From positions 744,001 through 808,000 of the forward strand of contig NZ_PJBJ01000030.1 of the NCBI RefSeq assembly GCF_002836475.1: 64,000 nt of DNA, given 5' to 3'. Source of the DNA: Flavobacterium sp. ALD4. Lineage in GTDB: Bacteria; Bacteroidota; Bacteroidia; Flavobacteriales; Flavobacteriaceae. Under the pieces are notes generated by a model. The model made no database searches and was not told where the DNA came from. It saw only the letters and a list, made by a program, of their open reading frames with translations. Shown in pieces: positions 15,444 through 24,433 of the stretch (its first letter is position 1; the number at the start of each line of letters is the position of its first letter). A program made the translations under genes and the position numbers.

Positions 15444-17066
15444 TACTTGTATTAATTCGACAGAGCTCAAAACTCGATCTGATATTTCATTCGCATACGA
15501 ATCCCCTTCTTCATGGAAAATCATGATTTGTTGTAATCCGCCTTCTTGACTAAATAACACCACTTCATAATACAGCTTTTCACTGCTTTTAGAATCGATA
15601 TTGAATCTCGAAAAAGTCCCGTATGATTTTAAACCACTTACCCCTTCTTTAGTATCAAAATCCTCTTGTTTCACAATCATATTTTGCGCCCCTTGCGATT
15701 CCAATGTCTGCAAGGTAACTTCCATTGATTTCTTCAAATCAATTTCCGCTTCTTGCTTGTATTTAATGGTCGAAACCATCAAGTAAAAGTTATCCATAAA
15801 ACTACCATAGGCAAAAGATTGCATTTCTTTAACCAGTTGCAATCCATTTTTGGGAAGCGATTTCGTTAAATCAATTCTTTTAAGCACTTTCGGAGTTTCA
15901 ATGGCAACCCCAGGGTTTCCATAGGTACTTATTATCCATTCTCCCTCGAGTAATTCTTTTGTTGGATGCCCAATTATAGTATCTTTTACATAGTCAAATC
16001 CTTTGGTCGCAATAAAATAAGTAGTCGTTGCTAACAATAAGAAAAGAACGGAAGCTACTGCAATAAGAATGCGCTTACTTCTCTTTTTCTTTAATTGAAT
16101 TTGGATCTGTTTTTGTTTTTGTACTTCATTCAGTAAAGCATCCTCTTCGATTTCGATTTCTACAGGAATAGAACTGTCCAATGTGAGAATTGCTTTTTGT
16201 AGTTTATTTCGATCCTCTGTAATTTCGTAATCTAAGGGTTTAGATTTGGCAAATTTTACTAAATCGGCTTGTTTTAAAACGCGCTCCAGGTTCTCTATGG
16301 TCTCCTGTGAAACCGTCATTTTCTTTCTCACGGAGGCCGCTCTAAGACCAAGAATTAACTCGGAAGTAGTACTTTCCATAGCTGGAATATCTATTGCCTC
16401 TTCAATGTAATTACGGGCAATATCCGTCAATTCGCTATAGTAGGCCTTCACTTCTCCTTTTTGCCAAAGCTCTTTTTGTTCTAAGGTATTTAGTAAGCTG
16501 GTCGCTTTTTCTATCGGTGTTTTGTACACCTCTTCTTCAATCTTTTTCTTTTGTTGTCTTTTAACAAACCAATACACTAATGCTCCAATTCCAAGAATAA
16601 GCGCTACTATCAAAAGGTATTTCCACCAGTCACCTATAGAATCCTTTACCGGAACGATGTCTTTAATATCATACATCTTTTGTTTTAAAGTATCCACTTC
16701 AACATTGGCAACTTCAACCGAAATTGAATCTGTCAAATACGTTTTGCTGTTGATGAAAATCTTTATACTCGGAATCGTATATTTTCCGGAATCAAACTGT
16801 GTTAATCCGTATTTCTTGATTAATTCATAACGATCATTATTTTTGACCGTGTCTATGGGATAAGACCGAATTACTTCTAGAGCCCCGATGTTTTTGAGAT
16901 TTGGAAAATCAACTTTAGACAAAGTGTCCACCGACGTTTTCACCGTCAATTTAAACTCTGCGCCAATTTTGTTCTTAGTCGTATCTATGCTAGTCATCAC
17001 TCGCTTTTGCTGGGCAAAAATAGAAGTGGAAAAAAGCAAAATTAGTAGGTATATGTTTTTCTTCAT
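15435..17066 (-). CDS. BatD-like membrane protein of the Bat operon (unnamed)
   Basis: A 543-residue envelope protein. Signal peptide 1-18 (ending IFAQ), a periplasmic region of about 125 residues (RVMTSIDTTKNKIGAEFKLT and on) that resembles one BatD Ig-like unit, a membrane helix near 147-167, a basic-acidic cytoplasmic helical region (about 168-325) with YYSELTDIARNYIEEAIDIPA and ESTTSELILGLRA, a second membrane helix near 333-352, and a C-terminal domain of about 190 residues that I cannot name. In flavobacteria a gene of this kind commonly sits between the DUF58 gene and batA. It is surely part of the operon (7 bases to batA), but its role is unknown. Confidence 0.85.
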   Translation of the reverse strand: MKKNIYLLILLFSTSIFAQQKRVMTSIDTTKNKIGAEFKLTVKTSVDTLSKVDFPNLKNIGALEVIRSYPIDTVKNNDRYELIKKYGLTQFDSGKYTIPSIKIFINSKTYLTDSISVEVANVEVDTLKQKMYDIKDIVPVKDSIGDWWKYLLIVALILGIGALVYWFVKRQQKKKIEEEVYKTPIEKATSLLNTLEQKELWQKGEVKAYYSELTDIARNYIEEAIDIPAMESTTSELILGLRAASVRKKMTVSQETIENLERVLKQADLVKFAKSKPLDYEITEDRNKLQKAILTLDSSIPVEIEIEEDALLNEVQKQKQIQIQLKKKRSKRILIAVASVLFLLLATTTYFIATKGFDYVKDTIIGHPTKELLEGEWIISTYGNPGVAIETPKVLKRIDLTKSLPKNGLQLVKEMQSFAYGSFMDNFYLMVSTIKYKQEAEIDLKKSMEVTLQTLESQGAQNMIVKQEDFDTKEGVSGLKSYGTFSRFNIDSKSSEKLYYEVVLFSQEGGLQQIMIFHEEGDSYANEISDRVLSSVELIQVSK

Positions 17067-17069
17067 TTT

Positions 17070-17117
17070 TTATGTTTTCCCCTATAATCTCCTCCACTTT
17101 CCGGAGGCGGGAGAGGG
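17070..17117. repeat. C/G-rich imperfect hairpin between operon genes
   Basis: Plus strand cccctataatctcctcc, then actttcc, then ggaggcgggagagggg: the arms pair imperfectly around a short loop. It lies in the 55-base gap between the DUF58 gene and the BatD-like gene and belongs with the similar elements at 14397 and 29285. It could lower transcription or act in RNA stability. Confidence 0.45.
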
Positions 17118-17121
17118 GCTT

Positions 17122-17985
17122 CTATCTCGATTTAAAATAGCTTAATAATTTGGTCACATAACTTTCGTCAACCCTGGTGTTTACCACCCCGGAACCTGAC
17201 TTACTGAATGTTTCCTTGAAATAATTTAATTTTTCATTATAGTGTTTCTCGTAATTGAATCGAACTGTTTTTGAACCGGTATCAATTAATTGCGTTTCCC
17301 CTGTTTCAGCATCGAGCATCGACACCATACCCATATCCGGCATTTTTTGTTCCCGAATGTCATACACTCGAATTCCTGTGATGTCATGTTTTTTGGCTGC
17401 GATCTTCAACGTATGCTCATAATCCTCCGCCATGAAATCAGAGATAACAAATACAATCGCTTTCTTTTTCTGGGTGCTAGATAAAAATTTTAAAGCTTGA
17501 GCAATATCGGTTTTAAGGCTTTTAGGTTCAAACTCTATCAATTCACGAATGATCCGCAAAACGTGTGACCGTCCTTTCTTTGGTGGAATGTATAACTCAA
17601 TTTGGTCTGAAAATAAAATCAACCCTATTTTGTCATTATTCTGTGTTGCCGAAAAAGCCATAGTAGCGGCAATCTCCGTAACAATATCTTTTTTGAATTG
17701 GTTTTTAGAACCAAAACTTTCCGATCCTGAGATATCTACCATTAGCATCATGGTCAATTCGCGCTCTTCTTCGAAGACCTTTACGTGGGCTTCATTGTAA
17801 CGTGCTGTAACATTCCAATCAATAGCACGAATATCATCCCCATATTGGTATTGTCGTACTTCACTGAAAGTCATCCCCCGTCCCTTGAATGAAGTGTGGT
17901 ATTCCCCTGAAAAGATATGATCACTCAATCTTCGGGTTTTAATCTCTATTTTTCGTACTTTTTTTAAAAGCTCTTTTGTATCCAT
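17122..17985 (-). CDS. DUF58 protein with von Willebrand A fold
   Basis: A 287-residue soluble protein, no signal peptide. The DUF58 signature is at about residues 42-62: EVRQYQYGDDIRAIDWNVTA. A vWA-like domain follows with metal site DISGS (Asp84-Ser86-Ser88) and ISDFMAEDYEHTL. In most bacteria DUF58 genes stand next to a MoxR ATPase, as here, and the two are taken as a chaperone-like pair acting on a metal-site protein. It lies 85 bases downstream of moxR, and the gap holds dispersed cagt-rich repeat pieces. The partner substrate is unknown. Confidence 0.92.
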   Translation of the reverse strand: MDTKELLKKVRKIEIKTRRLSDHIFSGEYHTSFKGRGMTFSEVRQYQYGDDIRAIDWNVTARYNEAHVKVFEEERELTMMLMVDISGSESFGSKNQFKKDIVTEIAATMAFSATQNNDKIGLILFSDQIELYIPPKKGRSHVLRIIRELIEFEPKSLKTDIAQALKFLSSTQKKKAIVFVISDFMAEDYEHTLKIAAKKHDITGIRVYDIREQKMPDMGMVSMLDAETGETQLIDTGSKTVRFNYEKHYNEKLNYFKETFSKSGSGVVNTRVDESYVTKLLSYFKSR

Positions 17986-18070
17986 CTTCTTTAGTTATCA
18001 GTCCCAGTAATCAGTCCCAGTGACCAGTATTGTAAAAACTGAAACTGCGACTCTATACTGCAAACTAAAT

Positions 18071-19075
18071 TTAAGGCACCTCTACTTCATTTATGATTTT
18101 ATTGATAATATCAACAGAAGTAATGTTTTCCGCTTCTGCTTCATACGTTATACCAATTCTGTGGCGCAATACATCGTGAACAACGGCGCGAACATCTTCT
18201 GGAATTACATAACCACGACGTTTTATAAAAGCATAACATTTGGCAGCATTGGCTAAATTGATACTTCCCCGCGGAGAAGCTCCAAAACTGATTAAGGGTT
18301 TCAAGTCGGCCAGTTTATATTTTTCTGGGTAACGGGTTGCAAAAATAATATCAAGTATGTATTTCTCGATTTTTTCGTCCATGTACACTTCGCGAACCGC
18401 TTCCTGTGCGCGTAGAATTTGTTCTACCGAAACGACTTGATTTACTTTCTCGTAGCTTCCTTTTAAGTTTTGACGAACGACCATGCGCTCTTCATCCATT
18501 TTAGGGTAGTCAATAACCGTTTTCAACATAAAACGATCGACCTGTGCTTCCGGGAGCTGGTAGGTTCCTTCTTGTTCAATTGGGTTTTGAGTTGCCAATA
18601 CCAAGAAAGGTCTGTCCAGTTTAAAAGTAGTATCACCAATAGTTACTTGTTTTTCCTGCATCGCTTCTAATAACGCAGACTGCACTTTAGCTGGCGCACG
18701 GTTAATCTCATCTGCTAAAACGAAATTGGCAAAAATAGGCCCTTTTTTTATGGAGAATTCATTTTGTTTAATGTTGTAAATCATTGTTCCCACAACATCT
18801 GCCGGCAATAAATCCGGTGTAAACTGTATTCTACTGAACGATCCGTGTACCGCCTGGGCAAGTGTGTTTATGGCTAATGTTTTTGCTAATCCCGGAACAC
18901 CTTCCAGTAAAATATGTCCTTGTCCAAGAAGTCCAATCAACAATCTTTCAATCATGTGCTTTTGACCCACAATCACTTTATTCATTTCCATTGTCAAGAG
19001 ATCGATAAATGCGCTCTCTCTTTCTATTTTTTCATTGATTGCTCTAATGTCTAAAGTCGATGTATTTTCTTCCAT
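18071..19075 (-). CDS. MoxR family AAA+ ATPase
   Basis: A 334-residue cytoplasmic AAA+ ATPase, first gene of the Bat operon. Walker A GVPGLAKT (59-66), Walker B FVLADEINRAPAKVQSALLE, sensor region LATQNPIEQEGTYQLPEAQ with the MoxR-typical QVDRFML, and a C-terminal lid with GASPRGSINLANAAK. MoxR proteins work with vWA proteins (here DUF58, BatA and BatB) in maturing or stabilising envelope complexes; for Bat systems the client is unknown. The 212-base divergent region upstream holds a candidate -7 box. Confidence 0.94.
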   Translation of the reverse strand: MEENTSTLDIRAINEKIERESAFIDLLTMEMNKVIVGQKHMIERLLIGLLGQGHILLEGVPGLAKTLAINTLAQAVHGSFSRIQFTPDLLPADVVGTMIYNIKQNEFSIKKGPIFANFVLADEINRAPAKVQSALLEAMQEKQVTIGDTTFKLDRPFLVLATQNPIEQEGTYQLPEAQVDRFMLKTVIDYPKMDEERMVVRQNLKGSYEKVNQVVSVEQILRAQEAVREVYMDEKIEKYILDIIFATRYPEKYKLADLKPLISFGASPRGSINLANAAKCYAFIKRRGYVIPEDVRAVVHDVLRHRIGITYEAEAENITSVDIINKIINEVEVP

Positions 19076-19122
19076 ATCGTTTTATTTAAAACCTTGATTT
19101 TAATGCCTTATATTTGAGAGTG

Positions 19123-19130
19123 CAAATTGA
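19123..19130 (-). promoter_or_regulatory. Candidate moxR/Bat operon -7 box
   Basis: On the minus strand the octamer is TCAATTTG (7 of 8 against TAnnTTTG), followed by CACTCTCAA exactly as at pheS. It lies about 47 bases before the moxR ATG, a plausible operon promoter. Confidence 0.4.
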
Positions 19131-19287
19131 ATTATTTTTTAGAGGTAAGATGTTAAAAAATGGTTAAAACTTCGAATAAAGCGCTAATTTTAAGGATGAA
19201 TTATGATACAATTTTTATATTTTTAAGAACTTTGAAAAATATACTTTGAATTAAGAAAAATACGAGTTTCAGTAAAAAATAAAAACC

Positions 19288-20160
19288 ATGAACAAAACGA
19301 CATTATCGCCTATTATTGCAGGCACTATGAATTGGGGAGTTTGGGATAAAAACCTAACTTTAAAAGAAATGCTAAACATGATTCATATCTGTTTAGAAAA
19401 CAAAATCACCACCTTTGACCATGCCGATATTTATGGTTCTTACACCACTGAAGCTGATTTCGGAAAAGCATTTGCTTCCAGCAAAATAGCCCGAGAAAAA
19501 ATGCAACTGATATCCAAATGTGGGATCCAAATGCTGGCTGAAAACCGAGATAACAAAATCAAACATTACGACTACTCTAAGTCACACATTATCTGGTCAG
19601 TTGAACAATCGTTAAAGAATTTAAAGACTGATTATTTAGATGTATTTTTGTTGCACAGACCGAGTCCGTTGATGCAGTCGGATGAAATTGCCGAAGCGGT
19701 GGAAAAACTAAAATCAGAGGGAAAAATACTTGACTTTGGACTCTCTAATTTTACTAGTTCCCAAACCGAATTGATTCGTCAAAAAACAGAAATCAGCTAC
19801 AATCAGGTACAATTTTCGGCTACGAATTTTGAACCTATGGTTGATGGAAGTTTTGATTATATGCAACTGAATAATATTCGCCCAATGTCTTGGAACCCTT
19901 TAGGATTTGTTTTCAGAAAAGATATTCCTCAAACCCATCGATTGAAGAAAATATTGGCAACATTAGTTTCAAAATACCATCTAGGTGCCGATACGATTTT
20001 ACTCGCTTGGGTTTTACAACATCCGGCCAAAGTGCTTCCTATTGCAGGTACGGTAAATATCGCCAGGATACAGTCGTTGATGAAAGCAGTCGAACTAGAC
20101 CTTGAAAAAGAAGATTGGTTTGCCATCTGGGCAGAAAGCATGGGCGAAGATGTACCTTAA
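19288..20160 (+). CDS. Aldo/keto reductase, YdhF-like
   Basis: A 290-residue NADPH-dependent oxidoreductase of the aldo/keto reductase superfamily. The catalytic tetrad is complete: Asp44, Tyr49 (in FDHADIYG), Lys77 (ISKCG) and His123 (LLHRPSP). The cofactor end has VLPIAGTVNIARIQS, and the family-typical finish EDWFAIWAESMGEDVP is present. The layout matches E. coli YdhF. The natural substrate is unknown. It precedes an SDR gene by 74 bases on the same strand, so the two reductases may be co-transcribed. Confidence 0.9.
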   Translation: MNKTTLSPIIAGTMNWGVWDKNLTLKEMLNMIHICLENKITTFDHADIYGSYTTEADFGKAFASSKIAREKMQLISKCGIQMLAENRDNKIKHYDYSKSHIIWSVEQSLKNLKTDYLDVFLLHRPSPLMQSDEIAEAVEKLKSEGKILDFGLSNFTSSQTELIRQKTEISYNQVQFSATNFEPMVDGSFDYMQLNNIRPMSWNPLGFVFRKDIPQTHRLKKILATLVSKYHLGADTILLAWVLQHPAKVLPIAGTVNIARIQSLMKAVELDLEKEDWFAIWAESMGEDVP

Positions 20161-20234
20161 ATTGAGTGCAATTGCAATTCTAAAAAAGTAACAATGAAAT
20201 CCAATAGTAATGATTTCGACAGAAACAATAAACC

Positions 20235-20987
20235 ATGACTAAAACAGCCCTAATAACCGGTGCGACTAGCGGAATCGGTAAAGCAACCGCCGAAATCTTA
20301 GCGAAAAATAACTACAAAATTATCCTTTGCGGAAGACGCGAAGACCGAATGGCCGAACTTTCAAAAGAACTTTCAAAACTGACCGCGGTACATACTTTAC
20401 TTTTTGATGTACGCGATAAAAAAGCCGTTTCAGAAAGCATCGCTTCTTTACCTGAAGCGTTTTCTACAATCGATATTCTTATTAACAATGCGGGCAATGC
20501 GCATGGCTTGGATCCCATTCAAACTGGTGATTTAGACGATTGGGATGCTATGATCGATATTAACGTAAAAGGATTGTTGTATGTTTCGAAAGCCATAATC
20601 CCCCAAATGATTGAAAGAAAATCAGGCCATATTATCAATATCGGTTCCACTGCCGCAAAAGAAGTATATCCAAACGGTAATGTATATTGTGCTACAAAAC
20701 ATGCAGTTGATGCTCTAAATCAAGGCATGCGAATGGATTTAAATCCGTTCGGAATAAGAGTGGGTGCAATCCATCCTGGAATGGTACAAACTGAGTTTAG
20801 TGAAGTGCGTTTTAAAGGAGATACGGATAGAGCGGAAAAAGTGTACCAAGGGTTCACACCCTTGCAACCAGAAGATATTGCCGATATTATTCACTTTGTA
20901 GTATCGAGACCGTATCATGTCAATATTGCCGATTTAGTCGTAATGAGTACTGCACAAGCTTCTTCTACGATTATAAAAAAAGATTAA
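20235..20987 (+). CDS. Short-chain dehydrogenase, YdfG-like
   Basis: A 250-residue classical SDR. Cofactor motif TGATSGIG (8-15), NNAG (84-87), catalytic Ser138, Tyr151 and Lys155 in YCATKHA. The GRRED segment after the second strand has the basic residues expected for NADPH use. The sequence fits the YdfG group, which oxidises or reduces 3-hydroxy acids such as serine or 3-hydroxypropionate; the exact substrate cannot be read from sequence. It is the second gene after the aldo/keto reductase. Confidence 0.92.
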   Translation: MTKTALITGATSGIGKATAEILAKNNYKIILCGRREDRMAELSKELSKLTAVHTLLFDVRDKKAVSESIASLPEAFSTIDILINNAGNAHGLDPIQTGDLDDWDAMIDINVKGLLYVSKAIIPQMIERKSGHIINIGSTAAKEVYPNGNVYCATKHAVDALNQGMRMDLNPFGIRVGAIHPGMVQTEFSEVRFKGDTDRAEKVYQGFTPLQPEDIADIIHFVVSRPYHVNIADLVVMSTAQASSTIIKKD

Positions 20988-21016
20988 AGCAACGCATTAT
21001 AGAGTAATTAGTTTTT

Positions 21017-21160
21017 TTAAACACATAGCAACAAAGCTTATATTGTAGTTTTTGTAGGAGTTTCACTTTTTTTTGAAGTAGAACATAGCTTTGTAAATAG
21101 ATACCAAAGGCCGGACAAACTATAGAGTCCTTCTTTTTGCTCTGTTTCTATGTGTTTTAA
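21017..21160. repeat. Intergenic inverted repeat (acacatag type)
   Basis: aaacacatagcaacaaagct near 21018-21037 faces catagctttgta near 21084 and tctatgtgtttta near 21147-21159: nested, imperfect complements. The gap between the SDR and the AlbA_2 gene (20988-21210) holds nothing else that I can recognise. Confidence 0.5.
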
Positions 21161-21210
21161 TTTTTAAATGTTTTCAGCCTACGGGTCAATAAGTAATAAC
21201 CGTAACCTAA

Positions 21211-22350
21211 ATGATCAACAAGCGCCTTTTAATTAAAAATCTGCTCGCTCAAAATGATGAGAGTAGCTTTTATGACAAAAAGCGCCAGTTAAACTTGCAC
21301 ACTCGTGAAGGAAAAGCAAAGTTTTTAAAACACATTTGCGCCTTATCAAATTCCAACCCTGCCAATAATTCCTATATTGTAGTAGGCGTCGAAGATCAAG
21401 ACAATGAAATAGTGGGAGTGGATTTTTTTGATGACAGCCACATTCAGAACTTAGTGAATGCCTATTTAGAAAACCCACCCAAAATTCAATATGAAAATGT
21501 CCCTTTCCCAAACTTACCAAAAGACAAAGTAATTGGATTAGTAACCGTAAAACCAAAAAACAACACCTCCTACTTTAAAAAAGGAATTCATACTATTCCA
21601 ATCAATAGTGTATTTATTAGACACGGCAGTAACACGATGCCGACAGAAGAGAAAATTAAAAAGAATTTTCAAAACTCGGAAACCGTAATCGGGATTGAGA
21701 ATAATGCCAGAAACAACATCAAATACACCCTAGATGGCGTATTTGATTTCATGAATTTTCGCCACAAAGACATGGCACCGGAGTACAAAGTATTCAAAGA
21801 ATTATTTGTTATTTGCTGGGCAGGAACTCCAAAAAAAGTACGAGACAAAACGTTTTTGTCACGTGTCGACATTGAACTGATCAATGAGCAAATTAAATTG
21901 TTTTATTCCGATCAAGATGTGGTTACCATTACTTACGATGAGGATACTTTTACTATTATTGAATATCTCTCTTTGGGCCTGAACGATAAAACGAGTTATT
22001 ATCCCTTGGAGAAACAAACCATCTGTTTTTATGAAAATGGGTATTACAAAATAGAAAACGAGATGCTTTTCCAACCACCAGAATTCAGCCAAAAAATGCT
22101 ATATCACATTTACAATTCGAATCTTGCTTTGCTGGCAAAACTAAAAAAAGGACTGACATTAACTGTGAGTGAACACAAGGACCTTGAAAATGTACCCTCG
22201 ACATTCATGATCTGTTACCTCAACGGATTTGATGATGCCAAAGGAAAACTGGTGGAAGCCAAGCCCCTCTTAAAGCCTTTTCCCCAAATTTATTTATCTT
22301 TTAAAGAAGCGATGCGGATTTTGAGAAAGATGAAGTACGACGTACACTAA
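21211..22350 (+). CDS. AlbA_2 (Schlafen-like) domain protein
   Basis: A 379-residue soluble protein. The N-terminal 150 residues are an AlbA_2/Schlafen-like domain, annotated in databases as 'ATP-binding' or 'putative DNA-binding': LHTREGKAKFLKHICALSNS, then NNSYIVVGVEDQDNEIVGVD, and VFIRHGSNTMPTEEK. The C-terminal 220 residues have no domain I know, and no helix-turn-helix of the usual ATP-dependent-helicase type is attached. Similar genes are widespread in flavobacteria, and related domains occur in defence and regulatory proteins. It stands alone, with repeat-rich gaps on both sides. Function unknown. Confidence 0.8.
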   Translation: MINKRLLIKNLLAQNDESSFYDKKRQLNLHTREGKAKFLKHICALSNSNPANNSYIVVGVEDQDNEIVGVDFFDDSHIQNLVNAYLENPPKIQYENVPFPNLPKDKVIGLVTVKPKNNTSYFKKGIHTIPINSVFIRHGSNTMPTEEKIKKNFQNSETVIGIENNARNNIKYTLDGVFDFMNFRHKDMAPEYKVFKELFVICWAGTPKKVRDKTFLSRVDIELINEQIKLFYSDQDVVTITYDEDTFTIIEYLSLGLNDKTSYYPLEKQTICFYENGYYKIENEMLFQPPEFSQKMLYHIYNSNLALLAKLKKGLTLTVSEHKDLENVPSTFMICYLNGFDDAKGKLVEAKPLLKPFPQIYLSFKEAMRILRKMKYDVH

Positions 22351-23079
22351 AAAATTTAAGTCCGCATAAGTCAACCAACGAATCATACCTTGGCTTAAAA
22401 ACTTGCGCTCAGAATTGCTGAGTGCTCTCGAAGCCCGTCTGAATTTGAAAAAAAAATACCAAAAAACATAGGAAAACATTAACACTAGCGATGTTCCTTT
22501 AAAAAGAAGTTCCTTCTACTGCTGTGTGTTAAAAATGACAAGCGGCAACAAAAAGGTCATTGATGAAGCTGGTAATAATTCGAATAATTAAAAGCGATAA
22601 GACGATAAGTGTATTCATTGCTTGAAGATTTGTTTTTGTAAAATTAACGAAAAAAAACAGAGTAAACAATCACTAAAAGTAGTGATATTTCTGTAATACA
22701 AAATCAACCTTTTTATTTCAAAACCAACACTTTAAAAAACAAATCGACAACATATTCCGCTCGTCCCTTCAATCCAACTACCCTCAAATTTGAGGCACCC
22801 TTTTTCTACAAAATAATCTTCTCCACTTATTGCTTTTTATACGATTATCCCATGAGACCGACCGATAGGGTTGCACCGGTTGTGAACTATTAGACTTAAA
22901 TAAAACATTACAAACACAATCAAAGCTCTTTTATTTCTCATACTATTTGCCGTTCTAATTAATTTTAAGGTAAAAAATTAATTAAAAATTATCACTTCCC
23001 AACTCTTTTACTTATTTTTATGGATTAGAAAAACAACACTGTTGCTGTTTTTTTGTAATCGCGATTGACAATACACAAA
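22351..23079. other. 729-base region without a convincing gene
   Basis: Both strands hold only short open frames; a 63-codon minus-strand frame overlapping the AlbA_2 gene end has no recognisable features. Visible structure: a perfect palindrome CCTCAAATTTGAGG near 22790-22803, AT-rich runs around 22960-22995, and a tiny plus-strand frame near 22535. It could hold a small RNA or the remains of a lost gene, but I cannot support either. Confidence 0.5.
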
Positions 23080-23805
23080 ATGAGAACATTAGTTATAGGT
23101 GACATACACGGAGGCTTACGTGCACTACACCAAATCATGGAAAGAGCCAAAGTTACTGCAGAAGACACTCTGATTTTTTTAGGGGATTACGTTGATGGCT
23201 GGAGTCAATCTCCACAGGTCCTTGATTATTTAATTGAATTGAATACTACAAACAGCTGCGTCTTTATCCGAGGCAATCATGATGAATTATTATTGCACTG
23301 GTTAAAAGACAGCAAAGACAATCTTATGTGGTACAAGCATGGTGGCGAAGCAACTGTACTTGCTTATGAAAAAGTAGATGCCGTTACAAAACAATTGCAT
23401 GTTGACTTTTTACTTTCGTTAAAAGACTACTATTTAGATAAAAAAAGTCGGCTTTTTGTTCATGCCGGATTCACGAACATGAATGGGGTTGCTTATGAAT
23501 TCTTTCCAAAATTATTTTACTGGGACAGAACCTTGTGGGAAACTGCTCTGTCATTAGACCGAAGTATCAAACCCAACGATTTACTCTATCCGAAACGATT
23601 GACTCTGTATGACGAAATCTATATAGGCCACACCCCTGTGACCCGAATTGGTAAAACCGAACCCGTCCAGATGGCTTGTGTCTGGAATATAGATACAGGA
23701 GCCGCTTTTAAAGGACCTTTGACCATACTGGATGTGGACACAAAAGAATTCTGGCAAAGCGAGCCCTTGAGCACTTTGTATTTTGACGAAAAGGGAAGGA
23801 ATTAA
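23080..23805 (+). CDS. Metallophosphoesterase, serine/threonine phosphatase (PPP) type
   Basis: A 241-residue cytoplasmic phosphatase with all PPP-family metal motifs: GDIHG (7-11), GDYVDGW, GNHDE, FVHAGF and IGHTPV, the last followed by WNIDTG. The size and order match small bacterial PPP phosphatases of the PrpA / lambda-phosphatase group, which can act on phosphoproteins or nucleotides. I chose the ATG at 23080, because it puts TLVIGDIHG right at the N-terminus as is usual; the frame is open 15 bases further upstream. The gene stands alone ahead of a decayed gene. Confidence 0.9.
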   Translation: MRTLVIGDIHGGLRALHQIMERAKVTAEDTLIFLGDYVDGWSQSPQVLDYLIELNTTNSCVFIRGNHDELLLHWLKDSKDNLMWYKHGGEATVLAYEKVDAVTKQLHVDFLLSLKDYYLDKKSRLFVHAGFTNMNGVAYEFFPKLFYWDRTLWETALSLDRSIKPNDLLYPKRLTLYDEIYIGHTPVTRIGKTEPVQMACVWNIDTGAAFKGPLTILDVDTKEFWQSEPLSTLYFDEKGRN

Positions 23806-23853
23806 AATTTAATACGTTAATTTTTTCCGAATAGTTTTAAAATATCTATAAAT

Positions 23854-24349
23854 ATGAAAAAGTAATCACATTGTTATTACTGTCGTCCGTTTGGCTTACA
23901 AGCGCGCACGCCTTCAAGGGAAATAGAGATGTTAAAGGTCAAGTAGGTTTAAATACCCAAGACGTAGGAACAGGTATCTTTTTATCTTCTGATTTCGGTA
24001 TTGGTAAAACATGTCCTTGGGACTGACCGCTAACTATTTATTGTCGGTTAACGAGGACGAGTTTGGAAACATTCCGGATTTTGCACAACGGGTAGATTTG
24101 AAAGCACGATTTAATGCTAATATAGGGAATGTATTGAAAATGGAACCAAACATGGATATTTATCCGGGCTTGGATTTAGGTCTGCATAACTTTGGCGCAC
24201 ATCTTGGTTTCCGTTATTTCTTTACCGATGGTTTTGGATTATTTGGTGAAGCTGGCGTACCGATAGCTAAATACGACAAAAACACAAGTGGATTTGACCG
24301 TTTAAACAATCAGTTTGTTCTAAATATTGGAGCATCATTTAATTTGTAG
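23854..24349 (+). pseudogene. Frameshifted DUF6646-type outer membrane protein gene
   Basis: Adding one A to the A-run just after the ATG (23857-23862) restores a signal peptide MKKVITLLLLSSVWLTSAHA and the continuation FKGNRDVKGQVGLNTQDVGT. Adding one A at 24006-24009 then joins SSDFGIGKN to MSLGLTANYLLSVNE, and the rest (24011-24349) is open to the end, NNQFVLNIGASFNL. The product would be a 160-170 residue beta-barrel of the DUF6646 family, with a C-terminal aromatic-rich strand typical of outer membrane proteins. Both lesions are single-base losses in A-runs, so sequencing error is a real alternative to decay. Confidence 0.75.
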
Positions 24350-24377
24350 CACAAACGAATTACTACATTTTTACAAT

Positions 24378-24414
24378 AAAAAAGGCAATTTGAAAATTTC
24401 AAATTGCCTTTTTT
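24378..24414. terminator. Perfect bidirectional terminator
   Basis: aaaaaaggcaatttgaaa (24378-24395) and tttcaaattgcctttttt (24397-24414) are exact reverse complements, 18 bases each, around one base. It has A/T flanks on both sides and serves the convergent DUF6646 locus and ALDH gene. Confidence 0.85.
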
Positions 24415-24433
24415 AGTTTATGTCTTCTATGTA

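Noticed and set aside
22294..22485. 63-codon minus-strand frame overlapping the end of the AlbA_2 gene
   Set aside because: No homology recognised, no promoter-like sequence, and it overlaps a real gene; probably chance.
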